Source: Microbacterium sp.
GTDB taxonomy: Bacteria > Actinomycetota > Actinomycetes > Actinomycetales > Microbacteriaceae
DNA: 64,000 bases
Direction: 5' to 3'
NCBI RefSeq assembly: GCF_031179285.1
Contig: NZ_JAPSHY010000001.1
Coordinates: 1-64,000, forward strand
Each line of letters opens with the position of its first letter. Within the stretch, counting starts at the first letter, position 1. The notes beneath the pieces are model-generated. The model did not search any database, was not told the DNA's origin, and worked only from the letters and a program-made list of their open reading frames with translations. Both the position numbers and the translations under genes were made by a program. Positions 57,741 through 64,000 of this stretch are shown here, one piece after another.

Positions 57741-58319
57741 TCAGCCGCGTGCGAGCACAGGAGGGCCGCGGAGTGACGCGACGGCGGCGAGGCCCGCGTC
57801 GTGGACCGGGCGCAGGGTGGAGCGAAGGGCGTGCGGCGGTTCGTGCCGGGCCGGCGTCGGTGCGAGGGCGCGCCGCGTCAGGGCTCGCACCCAGCCGGCC
57901 ACGCCATGGAGCAACCGCTCACCGTGCCAGATCAGCGTCGTCGTGAGCGCGGCCGCCACGAGGTGCGAACCGACCATCGCCGCGTCGGGGGCGGCGGCAG
58001 AGGCGAGCGGTTCGAGAACGCTCAGGTCGACGTGATGGTGGTGACGGCCGATGCCGGCCACGCCTGTCGGCGCCCCGAGCAGCAGGAAGACAGTGTGGAA
58101 GGCGCCCTGCGACGCGAACACGGTGGCGGCGATCCGGACACGGCGCGGACGGGCACCGATCAGCAGCGCGGCCGGCGCGGTGAGCAGCACCGACAGCGCG
58201 ACGACGAGCAATGCGTGCGGCGCGGCACCGCCGCCGATGGTGTGGGACACGGCGGCGAGCAGGGTCGCGATGCCGGACACGGAAGCGGCGCGCAGGAGTC
58301 GCAGCTGCCGGGTGGTCAC
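57741..58319 (-). CDS. His-rich membrane protein of unknown function
   Basis: 192 aa, about five hydrophobic segments between residues 8 and 150. A cluster GRHHHHVD sits in the loop near 89-96, and further His residues occur in SHTIGGGAAPH and FHTVF. Located 101 bp upstream of ycnI on the same strand, so a role in copper handling is plausible but inferred from context. The C-terminal 40 residues are Arg/Pro-rich. I do not recognise the family. Confidence 0.65.
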   Translation of the reverse strand: MTTRQLRLLRAASVSGIATLLAAVSHTIGGGAAPHALLVVALSVLLTAPAALLIGARPRRVRIAATVFASQGAFHTVFLLLGAPTGVAGIGRHHHHVDLSVLEPLASAAAPDAAMVGSHLVAAALTTTLIWHGERLLHGVAGWVRALTRRALAPTPARHEPPHALRSTLRPVHDAGLAAVASLRGPPVLARG

Positions 58320-58388
58320 CGTCCCAGCCTATTGCGGATCGCGGAATCGTCCGTCTCGATGCCGGGCGGATTCCTAGGGTGCGACCAC

Positions 58389-58394
58389 TACCGT
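58389..58394 (+). promoter_or_regulatory. -10 hexamer of a leaderless promoter
   Basis: TACCGT, 6 nt before the GTG at 58401; it decides the start of the M50 protease. Confidence 0.55.
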
Positions 58395-58400
58395 GGGGAC

Positions 58401-59714
58401 GTGGAGTTCCTGCTGTACCTCGGCGGCATCGTGTTCATGCTGATCGGCCTCGGCCTGTCGATCGGTCTGCACGAGGTGGGTCATCTCGTTCCGGCCAAGC
58501 TGTTCGGCGTGCGCGTCGGGCAGTACATGATCGGATTCGGGCCGAGGATCTGGTCGAGGAGATTCGGCGAGACGGAGTACGGCTTCAAGCTGCTGCCGCT
58601 CGGCGGATTCATCTCCATGTCGGGCATGTATCCCGCATCGAAGGACGCCGGGCCCGCACGGGGCGTGTTCCGTGCGCTGATCCAGGACGCCCGGTCCGCG
58701 AACGACGAGACGATCGCCGAGGGCGCCGAGGAGCGCGTCTTCTACCGGCTTCCAGTCTGGAAACGCGTGGTGGTGATGCTCGGCGGGCCGATGATGAACC
58801 TGCTCCTGGCGGTCGTCATCTTCACCGTGCTCGCGTCGGGCATCGGATTGCAGCAGGGAACGACGACGATCGCGTCTGTGAGTCAGTGCGTTCTTCCGGC
58901 CGGGTCCGCGCAGACGGAGTGCGACGCCGACGATCCAGCGTCGCCGGCGGCGGAAGCGGGCATCCGGCCGGGCGACGTCCTGATCTCGATCGAAGACCAG
59001 CCGGTTTCGACCTTCGCGGAGGCCACCGCGATCGTGCAGGCGTCCCCGGGGGAGAAGCTCGCCGTGGTCGTCCGCCGCGACGGAGTGGAAGAGGAGCTCA
59101 CGCTCACCCCCATCGCGGCGGAACGCGAGATCACCGACGCCAGCGGCCAACCGGTGCTCGACGCCTCCGGCGAGCAGGTCGTCCGCGAAGTCGGGTACGT
59201 GGGGATGGGCTCCCAGATGGGTCTGGTGCCGCAACCGCTGGCAGTCGGTCCTCAACTGACCGCGGAGAACGTGGGACGGGTCGCCACCCTGGTCGCAACA
59301 CTCCCGGTGCGGCTGTGGGACGTCGGTGTGTCGCTCGTGACCGGGACGGAGCGCGACCCCAACGGACCGCTCAGCGTCGTCGGCGTCGGTCGGCTCGCCG
59401 GTGAGGTGGCGGCCACCGAGGCACCGGTGCTGAACAGGTTCGCCGTGCTGTTGGGCCTGCTCGGGTCGCTCAACATCGCCCTGTTCGTGTTCAACCTCAT
59501 CCCGCTGCTGCCACTCGACGGCGGGCACGTCGTGGTGGCGCTGTGGGAGGGCATCCGTCGCGCCTGGGCGAAACTGTTCCGTCGCCCGCCACCCGCGCCG
59601 GTCGATGCGACCCGACTCGTGCCGCTCACGGTGATCGTGGCGACTCTGCTGATCGCGATGGGGGCGCTGCTGCTCGTCGCCGACGTCTTCAATCCGGTGA
59701 GCATTCTCCAGTAG
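58401..59714 (+). CDS. rseP: RseP-type site-2 (M50) intramembrane zinc metalloprotease
   Basis: 437 aa. Zinc motif HEVGH at 24-28 in the first helix (SIGLHEVGHLVPAKLFG), PDZ domain around 170-230 (AAEAGIRPGDVLISIEDQPV), and second zinc ligand in LLPLDGGHV near 375. Actinobacterial homologues (Rip1) cleave anti-sigma factors and other membrane proteins. The frame is open far upstream, but the leaderless GTG begins directly at helix 1. Sits between dxr and ispG in the canonical order. Confidence 0.93.
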   Translation: MEFLLYLGGIVFMLIGLGLSIGLHEVGHLVPAKLFGVRVGQYMIGFGPRIWSRRFGETEYGFKLLPLGGFISMSGMYPASKDAGPARGVFRALIQDARSANDETIAEGAEERVFYRLPVWKRVVVMLGGPMMNLLLAVVIFTVLASGIGLQQGTTTIASVSQCVLPAGSAQTECDADDPASPAAEAGIRPGDVLISIEDQPVSTFAEATAIVQASPGEKLAVVVRRDGVEEELTLTPIAAEREITDASGQPVLDASGEQVVREVGYVGMGSQMGLVPQPLAVGPQLTAENVGRVATLVATLPVRLWDVGVSLVTGTERDPNGPLSVVGVGRLAGEVAATEAPVLNRFAVLLGLLGSLNIALFVFNLIPLLPLDGGHVVVALWEGIRRAWAKLFRRPPPAPVDATRLVPLTVIVATLLIAMGALLLVADVFNPVSILQ

Positions 59715-59794
59715 CTGTCGATTTCGGCCTTGCCTGTTCGCTGACACCGTGCAACGGTTCAGATGACCGTGACGAATCGCACGGAAGGAATGCC

Positions 59795-60163
59795 ATGAAA
59801 TACGTACTGATGTTCACCTCGGACCCGGCGCTGGACGCCACGGTGCCGGAAGAGCAATCCGAAGCGGACGTGCAGCAGATCTATGAGTGGTTCGAGGCCA
59901 ATGCCGCTCATGTGCTCGAAGGAGGCGCCGCGCTGCACGACGTCTCGACCGCGACGACGGTGCGCTTCGGCGACCAGGGGCCGGTCGTCGTGGACGGACC
60001 GTTCACCGAGGCGAAGGAGGTCATCGGCGGCTTCTCCATCATCGATGTCCCTGATGCCGACGCCGCCATCGCCCTCGCGCGCACCTGGCCCTCGCTTGTG
60101 CACCCGGGCAACGCGGTCGAGATCCGACCCATGTTCGATGACGAGGAAGTCTTCGGGAAGTGA
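59795..60163 (+). CDS. YCII/DGPF domain protein
   Basis: 122 aa, YCII-related fold, with the DGPF signature in VVDGPFTEAKEVIGGF near 66-81. Proteins of this kind accompany ECF42 sigma factors in Actinobacteria and Proteobacteria. Start supported by GGAAGGAA about 6 nt upstream. The stop overlaps the sigma gene start by 4 bp, so the pair is co-translated. Confidence 0.9.
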   Translation: MKYVLMFTSDPALDATVPEEQSEADVQQIYEWFEANAAHVLEGGAALHDVSTATTVRFGDQGPVVVDGPFTEAKEVIGGFSIIDVPDADAAIALARTWPSLVHPGNAVEIRPMFDDEEVFGK

Positions 60164-61401
60164 CGATGTCGGGTGCCGCATCCGGTGCGACGGCAGCGGG
60201 CGCGGCATCCGACGCCGCTCTGGGCCGGGTCGTCCGGCATGAGGCGGCGTACATCGTCGCCGCCCTGAGCCGGATGTTCCGGAGCATCGACATCGCAGAG
60301 GAGGCGGTGGCCGCTGCCGTCGAGGAGGCGCTGCGCGAGTGGCGGGTGCGCGGGGTCCCGCCCAACCCCGGCGGCTGGCTCACCGCCGCGGCCCGACACA
60401 ACGCGCTGGATCGGATCCGTCGCGAGCGCCGATACGCGCAGAAGCTGCAGTCGCTGGAACAGGGGCGACCTGCCGCGTCCGCTCCGGTGGAGGTCGACGA
60501 ACGATTGCCGCTGCTGTTCGGCTGCTGCCACCCCGCACTCGCGCCGGAAGCGCAGCTCGCTCTCACGTTGCGCGCGGTGGTCGGGTTGACGACCGAGCAG
60601 ATCGCTCGCGCGACGTTGGAGCCTGCGACGACCGTCGCACAGCGGATCGTGCGCGCCAAGCGCAAGATCACCGCCTCCGGTATCCCGCTGCGCGTGCCGG
60701 AGGGCGACGATCGTGCCGCGCGGCTCGATCTCGTCCTCACCGTGATCTCGGTGATGTACGACACTGCCCACCTCAGACGAGGGGGTGATGCCGCGGCCGA
60801 TCGCGATGTGGCCGATGACGCCATCTGGCTCGCGCAGGTCGTCGCCGCCGCGCTGCCACAGGAAGCGGAGGCGCACGGGCTTCTGGCTCTGGTGCTGTTC
60901 CACCGCTCGCGGGAGCGGGCACGGGCCGTCGATGGGCGCCTCGTGCCGCTGCCGCGTCAGGATCGCAGCCGCTGGGACAGCGCGCTGATCGCCCAGGCGC
61001 AGTCGGCCCTGCGGCGTGCGGCGGATCTTCGCCGACCCGGACGCTGGCAGTACAACGCCGCGATCGCGGCATGCCATTCGGATGCACGGCAAGCAGGTGA
61101 TACCGACTGGCCGCAGATCCTCGTCCTCTACGACCTGCTGCTGACCTGCGACCGGTCGCCGATCGTCCGCCTGAACCGCGTCGTCGCGCTGGCCGAGGTC
61201 GCGGGCCCCGACGTCGCACTGGCAGAACTCGACGCCCTCGCGGCGCGGCTGGTGCGGTCCCATCTCTGGCACGCCGTCCGCGGCGAGATGCTCCGCCGGA
61301 CCGGGCGCGCCGCCGAGGCGAGAGCAGCCGAGCAGACGGCCAGGGGTCTCGCCGTCAACGAGGCGGAGCGGCGGCTGCTGGCCGAGCGGCTCGGAATCTA
61401 G
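60160..61401 (+). CDS. ECF sigma factor with extended C-terminal domain (ECF42 type)
   Basis: 413 aa: sigma region 2 at about 25-90 (AYIVAALSRMFRSIDIAEEA, then RIRRERRYAQKL), region 4 at about 110-170 (TTEQIARATLEPATTVAQRIVRAK), and a roughly 200-residue C-terminal TPR-like domain in place of an anti-sigma partner. The adjacent DGPF gene supports ECF42. No anti-sigma factor gene is present. Its stop overlaps the end of the convergent anthranilate synthase gene. GTG start with an ATG two codons later as alternative. Confidence 0.92.
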   Translation: MTMSGAASGATAAGAASDAALGRVVRHEAAYIVAALSRMFRSIDIAEEAVAAAVEEALREWRVRGVPPNPGGWLTAAARHNALDRIRRERRYAQKLQSLEQGRPAASAPVEVDERLPLLFGCCHPALAPEAQLALTLRAVVGLTTEQIARATLEPATTVAQRIVRAKRKITASGIPLRVPEGDDRAARLDLVLTVISVMYDTAHLRRGGDAAADRDVADDAIWLAQVVAAALPQEAEAHGLLALVLFHRSRERARAVDGRLVPLPRQDRSRWDSALIAQAQSALRRAADLRRPGRWQYNAAIAACHSDARQAGDTDWPQILVLYDLLLTCDRSPIVRLNRVVALAEVAGPDVALAELDALAARLVRSHLWHAVRGEMLRRTGRAAEARAAEQTARGLAVNEAERRLLAERLGI

Positions 61402-63281
61402 GCCAGCGAGTGGGCGATCAGGCGCTCCAGTGTGCGGATGCCGTCGCGGGAGAGGATCGACTCGAGGTGCCCCTGTACCGAGGCGAAGCGCTCGCCGCGA
61501 AGCGCGTACACGTCGCCGGTGACGGCATCCGCTGAGACCTCCGCGCCTTCGACACCGTCCGCTCCCGGCGCCGTGCGCGCGGTGAAGGTGTTGTAGAAGC
61601 CGATCGAGGCCTCCTCGCCGAACAGCGGGACGGACTTCTGCAGCCCCTGATGCGGTCGCTCCAGCGGCATCAGGGGGATCCCGAGCCGATCGCTGAGGAT
61701 CTGGTGACTGAGGCAGACCGCGAGGAGGGGAGTTCGCTGGTCCAGCCGGCGTGCGACGATCCCGCGCATCCGCGCGATCCGCGGGCTGTCGGTGTCGCGC
61801 GGATCGCCCGGGCCGGGGCCGGCGACGACGAGATCGGCGGCATCGAGGTCGGCATCGAGCGCATCCGCCCAGGCGGTGATGGCGACCTCGAGGCCGAGGT
61901 GGCGGAGCTGATGCGCGAGCATCGTGGTGAATCGATCCTCTGCGTCGACCACGACGGCCGTGCGCCCGCGGAACGGACCGTCGACGCCGTCGCCCTGGGG
62001 ATTGATCCAGAACTCGGCGAGCCGTCCGTTGCGCGAACCCAGGAGGTCGGCGATCGCCGGATCGTCCGCGAGAGCGGACTCGCCCGTCGGCGCGTCGGTA
62101 TCGGTTCGAGCCTCGGCCACGCGATCGCGGTCGACGGCGCCGATCGCGCCGAGCACGCCGGCCGCCTTGCCATGGGTCTCGCTGACCTCACCGTGCGGGT
62201 CGGAGTGGCGCACCAGCGTCGCACCGACGGGGACCCGCAGCACTCCGTCTTTCAGGTACACCGTGCGGATCAGGATCGGGGCGTCGAGGTCGTGTCCGCC
62301 GTCACTGTTCGGGGTGAAGAGTGCGGCGACCCCCGAGTAGTAGCCGCGGGGGCGGCGCTCGTGACGCCGGATCACCGTACAGGCGTTCTGCATGGGGGAC
62401 CCGGTCACCGTCGGAGCGAACATCGTCTCCCGGAGGATGTCGCGGGGGTCGAGCCGGCTGCGCCCTCGCAGCATGTATTCGGTGTGGGTGAGGCGGGACA
62501 TCTGCTTGAGATGAGGCCCGGTGATCCTGCCGCCGTCCGAGCACACGGCGCTCATCATCTTGAGCTCCTCATCGACGACCATGAAGAGCTCCTCGGTCTC
62601 CTTGGCCGAGGAGAGGAACTCGATGAGGGTCTCCTTCGTGGCACCGCCGGCGGGGTGGCGGAACGTGCCGGAGATGGGATTCATGGTCACGATCCCGTTG
62701 CGGGCGACGACGTGGGCCTCCGGGCTCGCGCCGACTGCGATCAGGCCGGGCGTGACGACGGCGAACGTCCAGTACGCGCCGCGCTCGTGGGTGAGGAGAG
62801 CTCGGAACCAGGTGAGCGCAGCGGTTCGCTCATCGGCCTCGACGTGAGCGGTGAAGTCGCGTCGGATGACGAAGTTGGCACCCTCGCCGCGACCGATCTC
62901 GTCGGCGATGACACGCTCGACGATCGTCGCGTAGTCGTCGTCGGCGATGTCGAACCCGGCGTCCTGCAGCGGGATCGGCGTCTGGGGAAGCGCGCCCAGC
63001 AGTTTGTCCGTGGGCAGGTGGACGTGCTCGTCGACGACCAGACAGCGCAGCGGGGCGCCGTCGTCCTGAGCGACGAAGCCGCGCTCTCGCACCTGGCGGT
63101 ACGGGACCATCGCGAAGACCTCGCGCGCGACGCCGCCCGCGGTCAGCGGGATGTCGGCCAGCAGGTCGACGTCGACGACCTCGCCGGAGAGCAGCTCGAC
63201 GGTGTCGGCGTCGTCTCGGGCGATGAGCACGAAGGACGCGGTGGTGTCGGCTGCGAGCTCGGCGAGGCGAGAGAGGGTCAT
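61398..63281 (-). CDS. trpE: Fused anthranilate synthase TrpE-TrpG (PhzE-like architecture)
   Basis: 627 aa. N-terminal chorismate-binding TrpE-type domain to about 400 (GASPEAHV, PTVTGSPMQNACTVI, RPRGYYSG), then a class I glutamine amidotransferase with Cys523 in AVCLSHQ, and His605/Glu607 in VQGHLES. It converts chorismate and glutamine to anthranilate (or aminodeoxyisochorismate if PhzE). The Trp-codon leader and attenuator upstream show that expression responds to tryptophan, which favours TrpEG. No other trp gene is in the window. AGGAGA precedes the ATG. Confidence 0.92.
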   Translation of the reverse strand: MTLSRLAELAADTTASFVLIARDDADTVELLSGEVVDVDLLADIPLTAGGVAREVFAMVPYRQVRERGFVAQDDGAPLRCLVVDEHVHLPTDKLLGALPQTPIPLQDAGFDIADDDYATIVERVIADEIGRGEGANFVIRRDFTAHVEADERTAALTWFRALLTHERGAYWTFAVVTPGLIAVGASPEAHVVARNGIVTMNPISGTFRHPAGGATKETLIEFLSSAKETEELFMVVDEELKMMSAVCSDGGRITGPHLKQMSRLTHTEYMLRGRSRLDPRDILRETMFAPTVTGSPMQNACTVIRRHERRPRGYYSGVAALFTPNSDGGHDLDAPILIRTVYLKDGVLRVPVGATLVRHSDPHGEVSETHGKAAGVLGAIGAVDRDRVAEARTDTDAPTGESALADDPAIADLLGSRNGRLAEFWINPQGDGVDGPFRGRTAVVVDAEDRFTTMLAHQLRHLGLEVAITAWADALDADLDAADLVVAGPGPGDPRDTDSPRIARMRGIVARRLDQRTPLLAVCLSHQILSDRLGIPLMPLERPHQGLQKSVPLFGEEASIGFYNTFTARTAPGADGVEGAEVSADAVTGDVYALRGERFASVQGHLESILSRDGIRTLERLIAHSLA

Positions 63282-63318
63282 TGATGTCTCCTGTGCGGGG
63301 CTCCGGCTCGGCTCAACG

Positions 63319-63342
63319 AAAAGACCGCCCCGGAGGCGGTCT
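63319..63342 (-). terminator. trp attenuator terminator hairpin (segments 3:4)
   Basis: On the minus strand AGACCGCC-TCCGG-GGCGGTCT then TTTT: an intrinsic terminator between the leader peptide and trpE. Confidence 0.88.
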
Positions 63343-63365
63343 GGATTCGTGGGAACGCGAACACA

Positions 63366-63380
63366 CCGCCTAGGAGGCGG
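63366..63380 (-). promoter_or_regulatory. trp leader pause/antiterminator segments 1 and 2
   Basis: CCGCCT (63380-63375) can pair with AGGCGG (63371-63366) across the leader stop codon. AGGCGG can instead pair with CCGCCT of the terminator's 5' arm, giving the alternative structure needed for attenuation. Confidence 0.75.
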
Positions 63381-63405
63381 GCCACCAGGTGACGTTCGCG
63401 AGCAT
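63370..63405 (-). CDS. trpL: trp leader peptide (MLANVTWWPAS)
   Basis: Eleven residues with two consecutive Trp codons (63387-63382) followed by TAG. Stalling at these codons when tryptophanyl-tRNA is scarce would free segment 2 to pair with segment 3 and prevent the terminator. TAGTTT lies exactly 6 nt before its ATG (63417-63412), so the leader is itself leaderless. Confidence 0.88.
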   Translation of the reverse strand: MLANVTWWPAS

Positions 63406-63411
63406 GGGCCG

Positions 63412-63417
63412 AAACTA
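63412..63417 (-). promoter_or_regulatory. -10 hexamer of the trpL-trpE promoter
   Basis: Minus-strand TAGTTT preceded by TGTGG, 6 nt before the trpL ATG. Confidence 0.6.
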
Positions 63418-63496
63418 CCACAGGACGGCGGGCGGGACCGGCGGATGACGACCGCTGCCGGCGGTCGGCATCCAGCCCTCGCCCGTCGTGGCGGCG

Positions 63497-63502
63497 TAGG
63501 CT
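63497..63502 (+). promoter_or_regulatory. -10 hexamer of a leaderless promoter
   Basis: TAGGCT, 6 nt before the ispG GTG at 63509. Confidence 0.55.
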
Positions 63503-63508
63503 TGAGGC

Positions 63509-64000
63509 GTGCCAGCAGTGAACCTTGGGATGCCGCGCATCCCCGAAGTCCTCGCCCCGCGCCGCAAGTCCCGCCAGATCAGAGTGGGCAAGGTGCTCGT
63601 CGGCGGCGACGCCCCGGTCAGCGTTCAGTCGATGACGACGACGAAGACCACGGACATCAACGGGACGCTGCAGCAGATCGCCGAGCTCACGGCATCCGGC
63701 TGCGAGATCGTCCGTGTCGCCGTTCCGACCCAGGACGACGCCGATGTGCTGCACATCATCGCGAAGAAGAGCCAGATCCCGGTCATCGCCGACATCCATT
63801 TCCAGCCGAAGTACGTCTTCCAGGCGATCGACGCCGGATGCGCCGCCGTCCGCGTCAACCCGGGCAACATCCGCAAGTTCGACGACCAAGTCGGAGCGAT
63901 CGCCAAGGCAGCCAAGGATGCCGGAGTCTCGCTTCGCATCGGCGTGAACGCCGGGTCGCTCGATCCGCGGCTGCTGCAGAAGTACGGCAAGGCGACCCCT
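63509..64000 (+). CDS. ispG: 4-hydroxy-3-methylbut-2-en-1-yl diphosphate synthase (partial, N-terminal part)
   Basis: First 164 codons only; the frame is open to the window edge. IspG is the iron-sulfur enzyme of the penultimate MEP pathway step. Recognisable text: [49 protein letters not shown] and [13 protein letters not shown]. The Cys ligands of the 4Fe-4S cluster lie in the missing C-terminal half. GTG start fixed by the hexamer 6 nt upstream. It belongs with dxr in the same pathway. Confidence 0.95.
   Translation, partial: MPAVNLGMPRIPEVLAPRRKSRQIRVGKVLVGGDAPVSVQSMTTTKTTDINGTLQQIAELTASGCEIVRVAVPTQDDADVLHIIAKKSQIPVIADIHFQPKYVFQAIDAGCAAVRVNPGNIRKFDDQVGAIAKAAKDAGVSLRIGVNAGSLDPRLLQKYGKATP

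Noticed and set aside
61398..63281. Phenazine biosynthesis locus (PhzE)
   Set aside because: The architecture is PhzE-like, but no other phz gene is present and the Trp-codon attenuator points to tryptophan synthesis.

Overview
The window is a high-GC, gene-dense stretch of an actinobacterial chromosome. The run argS, lysA-hom-thrB, rho, prfA, prmC, a Sua5/YrdC gene, a MraY/WecA-type gene, an atpI-like gene and atpBEFHAGDC, followed further on by dxr-(rseP)-ispG, together with the DUF3097, DUF222/HNH and PspA/TPM genes, points to Microbacteriaceae and most likely Microbacterium. That assignment is inferred from gene content and order, with no database comparison. No prophage, insertion sequence, CRISPR array or rRNA was seen. 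No stretch over 300 bp lacks a gene; the largest gaps (about 100-230 bp) hold promoters, leaders or terminators and are described individually.

Layout. 1-5.6 kb: a GNAT acetyltransferase and a five-gene peptide/nickel-type ABC transporter operon on the minus strand. 5.7-9.8 kb: small enzymes (alpha/beta hydrolase, AhpD-like protein, tyrosine phosphatase, arginase-family protein) and a stand-alone SIP-domain protein behind a DtxR/IdeR-type iron box. 9.8-12.7 kb: pspA and a large secreted TPM-domain protein. 12.8-20.2 kb: DUF3097, trmB, a CPBP membrane protein, DUF1304, RidA, an HNH/DUF222 endonuclease, an MDR oxidoreductase, DUF3253 and tRNA-Arg(CCG). 20.2-31.8 kb: SGNH hydrolase, argS, DUF2993, a BrkB-like membrane protein, then lysA-hom-thrB (no thrC between), rho and prfA. 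31.9-37.2 kb: holin-like membrane protein, cysK-cysE, prmC, Sua5, a polyprenyl-phosphate sugar-1-phosphate transferase and an AtpI-like protein. 37.3-44.2 kb: the complete F1Fo ATP synthase operon, closed by a strong terminator. 44.3-50.7 kb: YaaA, a Pro-rich membrane protein, an aldo/keto reductase, a PP2C phosphatase and an orphan EccC/FtsK-like ATPase. 50.7-64 kb: asparaginase, OsmC, PlsC, an FKBP lipoprotein, dxr, a MurE-like ligase, YcnI and a His-rich membrane protein, the rseP-type protease, a DGPF protein with its ECF sigma factor, a fused anthranilate synthase behind a Trp attenuator, and the start of ispG.

The most informative regulatory signals are: a complete trp attenuator whose 11-residue leader peptide has two tandem Trp codons; an iron box matching 14 of 19 positions of the DtxR/IdeR consensus; a 10-codon ORF with its own Shine-Dalgarno overlapping the hom start codon; and a recurring TAnnnT hexamer exactly 6-7 nt before the start codon in about fifteen genes on both strands, the signature of leaderless transcripts, used here to fix several starts. 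I found no clear new multi-gene defence or mobile system. The best candidates for undescribed biology are the orphan EccC-like ATPase next to a PP2C phosphatase, the MurE-like ligase with an altered amino-acid selectivity motif, and the SIP-only iron-regulated protein.
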